DNA from: Haloactinospora alba
Lineage (GTDB): Bacteria > Actinomycetota > Actinomycetes > Streptosporangiales > Streptosporangiaceae
DNA: 64,000 nucleotides
Direction: 5' to 3'
Assembly: GCF_006717075.1 (NCBI RefSeq)
Contig: NZ_VFQC01000001.1
Location: forward strand, 3,457,501 to 3,521,500
Below are positions 61,331 through 64,000 of the stretch, piece after piece. Under the pieces are notes generated by a model. That model searched no databases, was not told where the DNA came from, and saw only the letters and a program-made list of their open reading frames with translations. A program made the translations under genes and the position numbers. Each line of letters opens with the position of its first letter. Position 1 is the first letter of the stretch.

Positions 61331-62809
61331 TCAGCGGGGCAGTGTTCCGCTGAGTTCCCGGTGCAGGGCGGCACTGGACGCGTTCAGGCCGGTGATCTCC
61401 ACCTCGATGTCGTTGCGGCTGAACTTCTCCGTCGCGTGGTCCAGCGCGGCCACCGCGGAGGAGTCCCACACGTGCGCCCCGGACAGGTCGATCGTGACGT
61501 GGTCGATGTTCTCCTCGTTGTAGTCGAACTGCCACACGATCTCGTTGCTGGACGCGAAGAACAGCTCACCGTGCACGAAGTACACCCGTGCTCCCCCCTC
61601 CGGGTCGAGGACGCTGGTGACCTCCGTCAGGTGCGCCGCGCGGCGGGCGAAGACCACCATCGAGGTGATCACCCCGACGAACACCCCGAGGGCGAGGTTG
61701 TGCGTGGCCACGACCACCCCGAAGGTCACCACCATCACGAAGGTCTCGCTCCACGGCATGCGGCGCAGCGTTCCCGGGTGGACGCTGTGCCAGTCCATCG
61801 TCGTGATGGACACGTAGATCATCACCGCCACCAGCGCGGCCACCGGGATCGCGGCGACCGGCTCGCTGAGCACCACGACCAGCAGCAGCAGGAACACACC
61901 GGCCAGGAACGTGGAGGCCCTGGTGCGCGCCTTGGACTTGACGTTGATCACGGTCGGGCCCACCGTGGCGCAGCCCGCCATGCCGCCGAAGAAACCGGTG
62001 ATGATGTTGGCGATCCCCTGGCCGCGGGCCTCCTTGCCCTTGTCGGAGCGGGTGTCGGTCATCTCGTCCACCAGCTTGGCGGTCATCAGGGACTCCATCA
62101 GCCCCGCCAGGGCGAGCGTGAACGCCACCGGCGCGATGGTCTGCAGTGTCTCCAGCGTCAGCGGGACGTCCGGCACGATCGGCACGGGGAACGCCTCCGG
62201 CAGGTGGCCCATCTCGCCGACCGTGGGCATGCTGAGGCCGCCGCCCCAGGCGGCCGCCGTGATGACGACGATGGACACCAGCGGGGCGGGGATCGCCCTG
62301 GTGAGTTTCGGCAGGACGGCGATGACCGCCAGCCCCACACCGATCAGGCTGTAGACCACCCAGCCGTCGCCCGCGAAGTGCGGAACCTGGGCGGTGAAGA
62401 TCAGCACGGCCAGCGCGTTGACGAACCCGGTCATGACGCTGGGCGGCACGAACCGCATCAGTTTGGCGACACCGACCATTCCCAGCACCGCCTGGAACAC
62501 GCCGGCCAGGATGGTGGCGGCCAGGATGTAGTCCAGGCCGTGTTCCTGCCCCAACGGGGCGACGATCAGCGTCATGGCGGCGGTCGCAGACGAGATCATC
62601 GCGGGCCGCCCGCCCAGTAAGGCGGTCGTGACCGCCATGGTGAATGTCGCGTAGAGCCCCACGCGGGGGTCGACACCGGCGATGATTGAGAACGATATAG
62701 CGTTCGGTATCAACGCCAGGGCCACGACCAGGCCGGACAGCGCTTCGGTGCGCAGCACCGACAGAGTGGAGAGGGTGGCCTGCGGCCACGTCAACTTCTG
62801 CGTGGTCAT
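61331..62809 (-). CDS. SulP-family anion transporter with STAS domain
   Basis: 492 residues, ATG at 62809. The membrane domain begins LSGLVVALALIPNAISFSII and contains PPSVMTGFVNALAVL and GIANIITGFFGGMAGCATVG. The STAS domain occupies the last ~90 residues (HVTIDLSGAHVWDSSAVAAL). Likely carries sulfate, bicarbonate or a dicarboxylate; unknown. Convergent with the CPBP gene. Confidence 0.92.
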   Translation of the reverse strand: MTTQKLTWPQATLSTLSVLRTEALSGLVVALALIPNAISFSIIAGVDPRVGLYATFTMAVTTALLGGRPAMISSATAAMTLIVAPLGQEHGLDYILAATILAGVFQAVLGMVGVAKLMRFVPPSVMTGFVNALAVLIFTAQVPHFAGDGWVVYSLIGVGLAVIAVLPKLTRAIPAPLVSIVVITAAAWGGGLSMPTVGEMGHLPEAFPVPIVPDVPLTLETLQTIAPVAFTLALAGLMESLMTAKLVDEMTDTRSDKGKEARGQGIANIITGFFGGMAGCATVGPTVINVKSKARTRASTFLAGVFLLLLVVVLSEPVAAIPVAALVAVMIYVSITTMDWHSVHPGTLRRMPWSETFVMVVTFGVVVATHNLALGVFVGVITSMVVFARRAAHLTEVTSVLDPEGGARVYFVHGELFFASSNEIVWQFDYNEENIDHVTIDLSGAHVWDSSAVAALDHATEKFSRNDIEVEITGLNASSAALHRELSGTLPR

Positions 62810-63307
62810 GACGCCGCTCGCTTTCGGACAGCTCGGGTGGGACCGCGGAGCGGTGCGTACACCCTGGGGTCAGGCTGAAGGGACTCCGGGACACAGGCGG
62901 GGCGCGAGCTGAACGTACGGGTGCGGGAAAGGGATCAGCCCCGCGGTAAAAGGTGACCTGACGAGTCCACGTGTTGTCCGCGCCCCGGCGACGCCGCCAC
63001 AGCCCCTGGGGGGCAGAACGGCGACCCAGTGGTCACGGATGGAAAAAGCGAAGGCGAACTTCGCACATCATCGCGAAGTTCTCAACATACCGACACTACC
63101 CACAGGCTGGCGAACCGGTCACGTATTCCCGGCTGAGAGGGTACTCACAGCCGGTGGTGGACCGGGGACTCCCCGACCTGGGGTACTACACATCTGACGG
63201 ACACGCTGCGCCGTCGCAACGGAACGTTCCGGGGCACTTTCCCACGGGTGCCAGCCACCCCACAAGAGTCTGCGCCACACCGAAACGAGCGCTCCGGGGA
63301 ACGGGCC
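62810..63307. other. Long leader/intergenic region with hairpin, no gene seen
   Basis: 498 bp between the SulP start and the DUF6221 stop. A perfect 9-bp stem GAACTTCGC/GCGAAGTTC lies at 63056-63081, 250 bp upstream of the SulP start; it may end the DUF6221 transcript or be an operator. No known riboswitch pattern is recognised. Confidence 0.5.
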
Positions 63308-63604
63308 TCACGACTGCCAGGACGGGTCGTAGTCCGGGTGCGTGTCGTAGATCGCCGCCAGGTGCTCCAGCGCCTGGCGCCACGCGTGCAGCGCCGCCCA
63401 CGTGTCGCTCCCGTCCGCCTGGCCGCTCCCGTCGCCCATGGCCGCCACACACGCGCGGTAGGTCTCGGTGTAGCTCTGGAGGATCCTCCGCTTCGCCGCG
63501 ACGTCCGCCCGCGCCCGCTGCGGACCCCCGGTCGCCCGGGAAGCCGCGTGCGCCGCGCGTTCGTCCTCGTACAGCCGGGCGTCCAGAAACTCCACGATGG
63601 TCAC
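63308..63604 (-). CDS. DUF6221-family protein
   Basis: 98 residues from GTG at 63604, with AAGGAG upstream. The family pattern VEFLDARLYEDERAAHAAS, AAKRRILQSY, ALEHLAAIYDTHPDYDPSW is clear. Actinomycete-specific, function unknown, often found in phage- or plasmid-linked and regulatory neighbourhoods. Confidence 0.85.
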   Translation of the reverse strand: MTIVEFLDARLYEDERAAHAASRATGGPQRARADVAAKRRILQSYTETYRACVAAMGDGSGQADGSDTWAALHAWRQALEHLAAIYDTHPDYDPSWQS

Positions 63605-63702
63605 GAACACACTCCTTCCGAGGCCGCGCGCCCTTGGCGAACCCCATTGCACCATCCCCGCGGGAAGTGAAGCACAGCCGCGCGCAGCCGACCGGACGGG
63701 AT

Positions 63703-64000
63703 CTACCGGTACTCGGCGAGACGGGGGTAGACACCCGCCACGATCAGAACGCCGACCGCGACGGCCATCGCGGGGACCTGCCAGTACCGGCCGGCGAGTT
63801 CGCGCTCCCCGGCGGTGACAGCGTCCCCGAACGTCTCCCGGTGGGAGGCGATCAACGACTCCACGGACGCGTCGTAGGAGCGGAACGTCTCCGACACGGA
63901 GTCCTTGCCGTCCAGGTGCGCCTCCACCGCCGACCGGAACCGCCCGTCCTCCACCAGACCGCGCAGGTGCTGGTCGGACCGCTGGAACGCGGCGTAGCCC
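63703..64000 (-). CDS. C-terminal part of a tail-anchored protein (cut by window edge)
   Basis: At least 98 codons, open to the window end. The visible part is helical and charged (RSDQHLRGLVEDGRFRSAVEAH, SYDASVESLIASHRETFGDA) and closes with one C-terminal helix (VPAMAVAVGVLIVAGVY). No domain can be assigned. Confidence 0.6.
   Translation of the reverse strand, partial: GYAAFQRSDQHLRGLVEDGRFRSAVEAHLDGKDSVSETFRSYDASVESLIASHRETFGDAVTAGERELAGRYWQVPAMAVAVGVLIVAGVYPRLAEYR

Noticed and set aside
62810-63100. Riboswitch in the SulP leader
   Set aside because: I tried to match SAM and cyclic-di-AMP type cores by eye and found none. Only a simple hairpin is supported.

Overview
The window is high-GC actinobacterial chromosome. 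Chaplins, paired HTH-DUF5753/DUF397 genes, a DUF574 methyltransferase, a mycoredoxin-like protein, a DUF5703 protein, an MFS-thymidylate kinase fusion and a topA with a Lys-rich tail all point to a sporulating actinomycete. A member of the Nocardiopsaceae is my best guess, but the genus is inferred, not shown.

Layout. 1-9200 is a conserved core block on the minus strand: topA, tmk (MFS fusion), holB, a secreted tripeptidyl-aminopeptidase-type lipoprotein and tRNA-Thr(CGU), with a DUF5703 gene facing away. 9201-14514 is an aerial-surface locus. It holds a chaplin with four chaplin domains, no cysteines and no sorting signal; a two-domain LPXTG chaplin with cysteine pairs; an acidic secreted protein of unknown function; and an M20 peptidase. 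tRNA-Leu(GAG) follows. 14922-19210 has small metabolic and regulatory genes, including a TetR/DUF1348 divergent pair with two copies of a 16-bp operator-like palindrome, and a HicA-like gene next to an HTH gene.

19238-26636 is an accessory, decaying zone. It contains an eis-type acetyltransferase broken by a frameshift and a C-terminal loss, a 1299-bp ISAs1-family element inserted just upstream of the eis start (9-bp target duplication), a CRISPR array of 13 full repeats with no cas genes in view, a multiply broken membrane-protein gene, a MetE-like gene, a C-terminal fragment of a TROVE/Ro60-type protein and a membrane-anchored protein of unknown role.

26637-36278 holds DUF3592 membrane proteins, a bicovalent-flavin oxidase, a phosphonomutase-like enzyme, stress proteins (CsbD, DUF2795) and a cardiolipin-synthase-like PLD protein. 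36603-48507 holds acyl-CoA synthetase, Mut7-C, PPOX, transketolase, a 160-bp inverted-repeat element, PhzF, an Rv2629-like protein, MOSC, a flavin reductase and an ArsR-FAD monooxygenase-BASS transporter cluster. 48670-54213 holds a lipoprotein, a hydrolase, an FxLD-type methyltransferase without a visible precursor peptide, and a DUF397/DUF5753 regulator facing three genes linked by GTGA overlaps. 54461-64000 holds an MMPL exporter, an Nramp Mn/Fe importer behind a metalloregulator-like dyad, a mycoredoxin-like protein, a disulfide oxidoreductase, a CPBP protease, a SulP transporter, a DUF6221 protein and a gene cut by the window edge.

The most interesting material is the chaplin locus, the CRISPR array (its structure suggests minus-strand transcription and an altered terminal repeat that forms a perfect hairpin), the remnants around the IS element, and the 160-bp MITE-like inverted repeat between transketolase and phzF. 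I see no complete, clearly novel defence or biosynthetic system. The nearest candidates are the cysteine-free multi-chaplin with its unknown acidic neighbour, and the GTGA-linked operon at 53370-54213.
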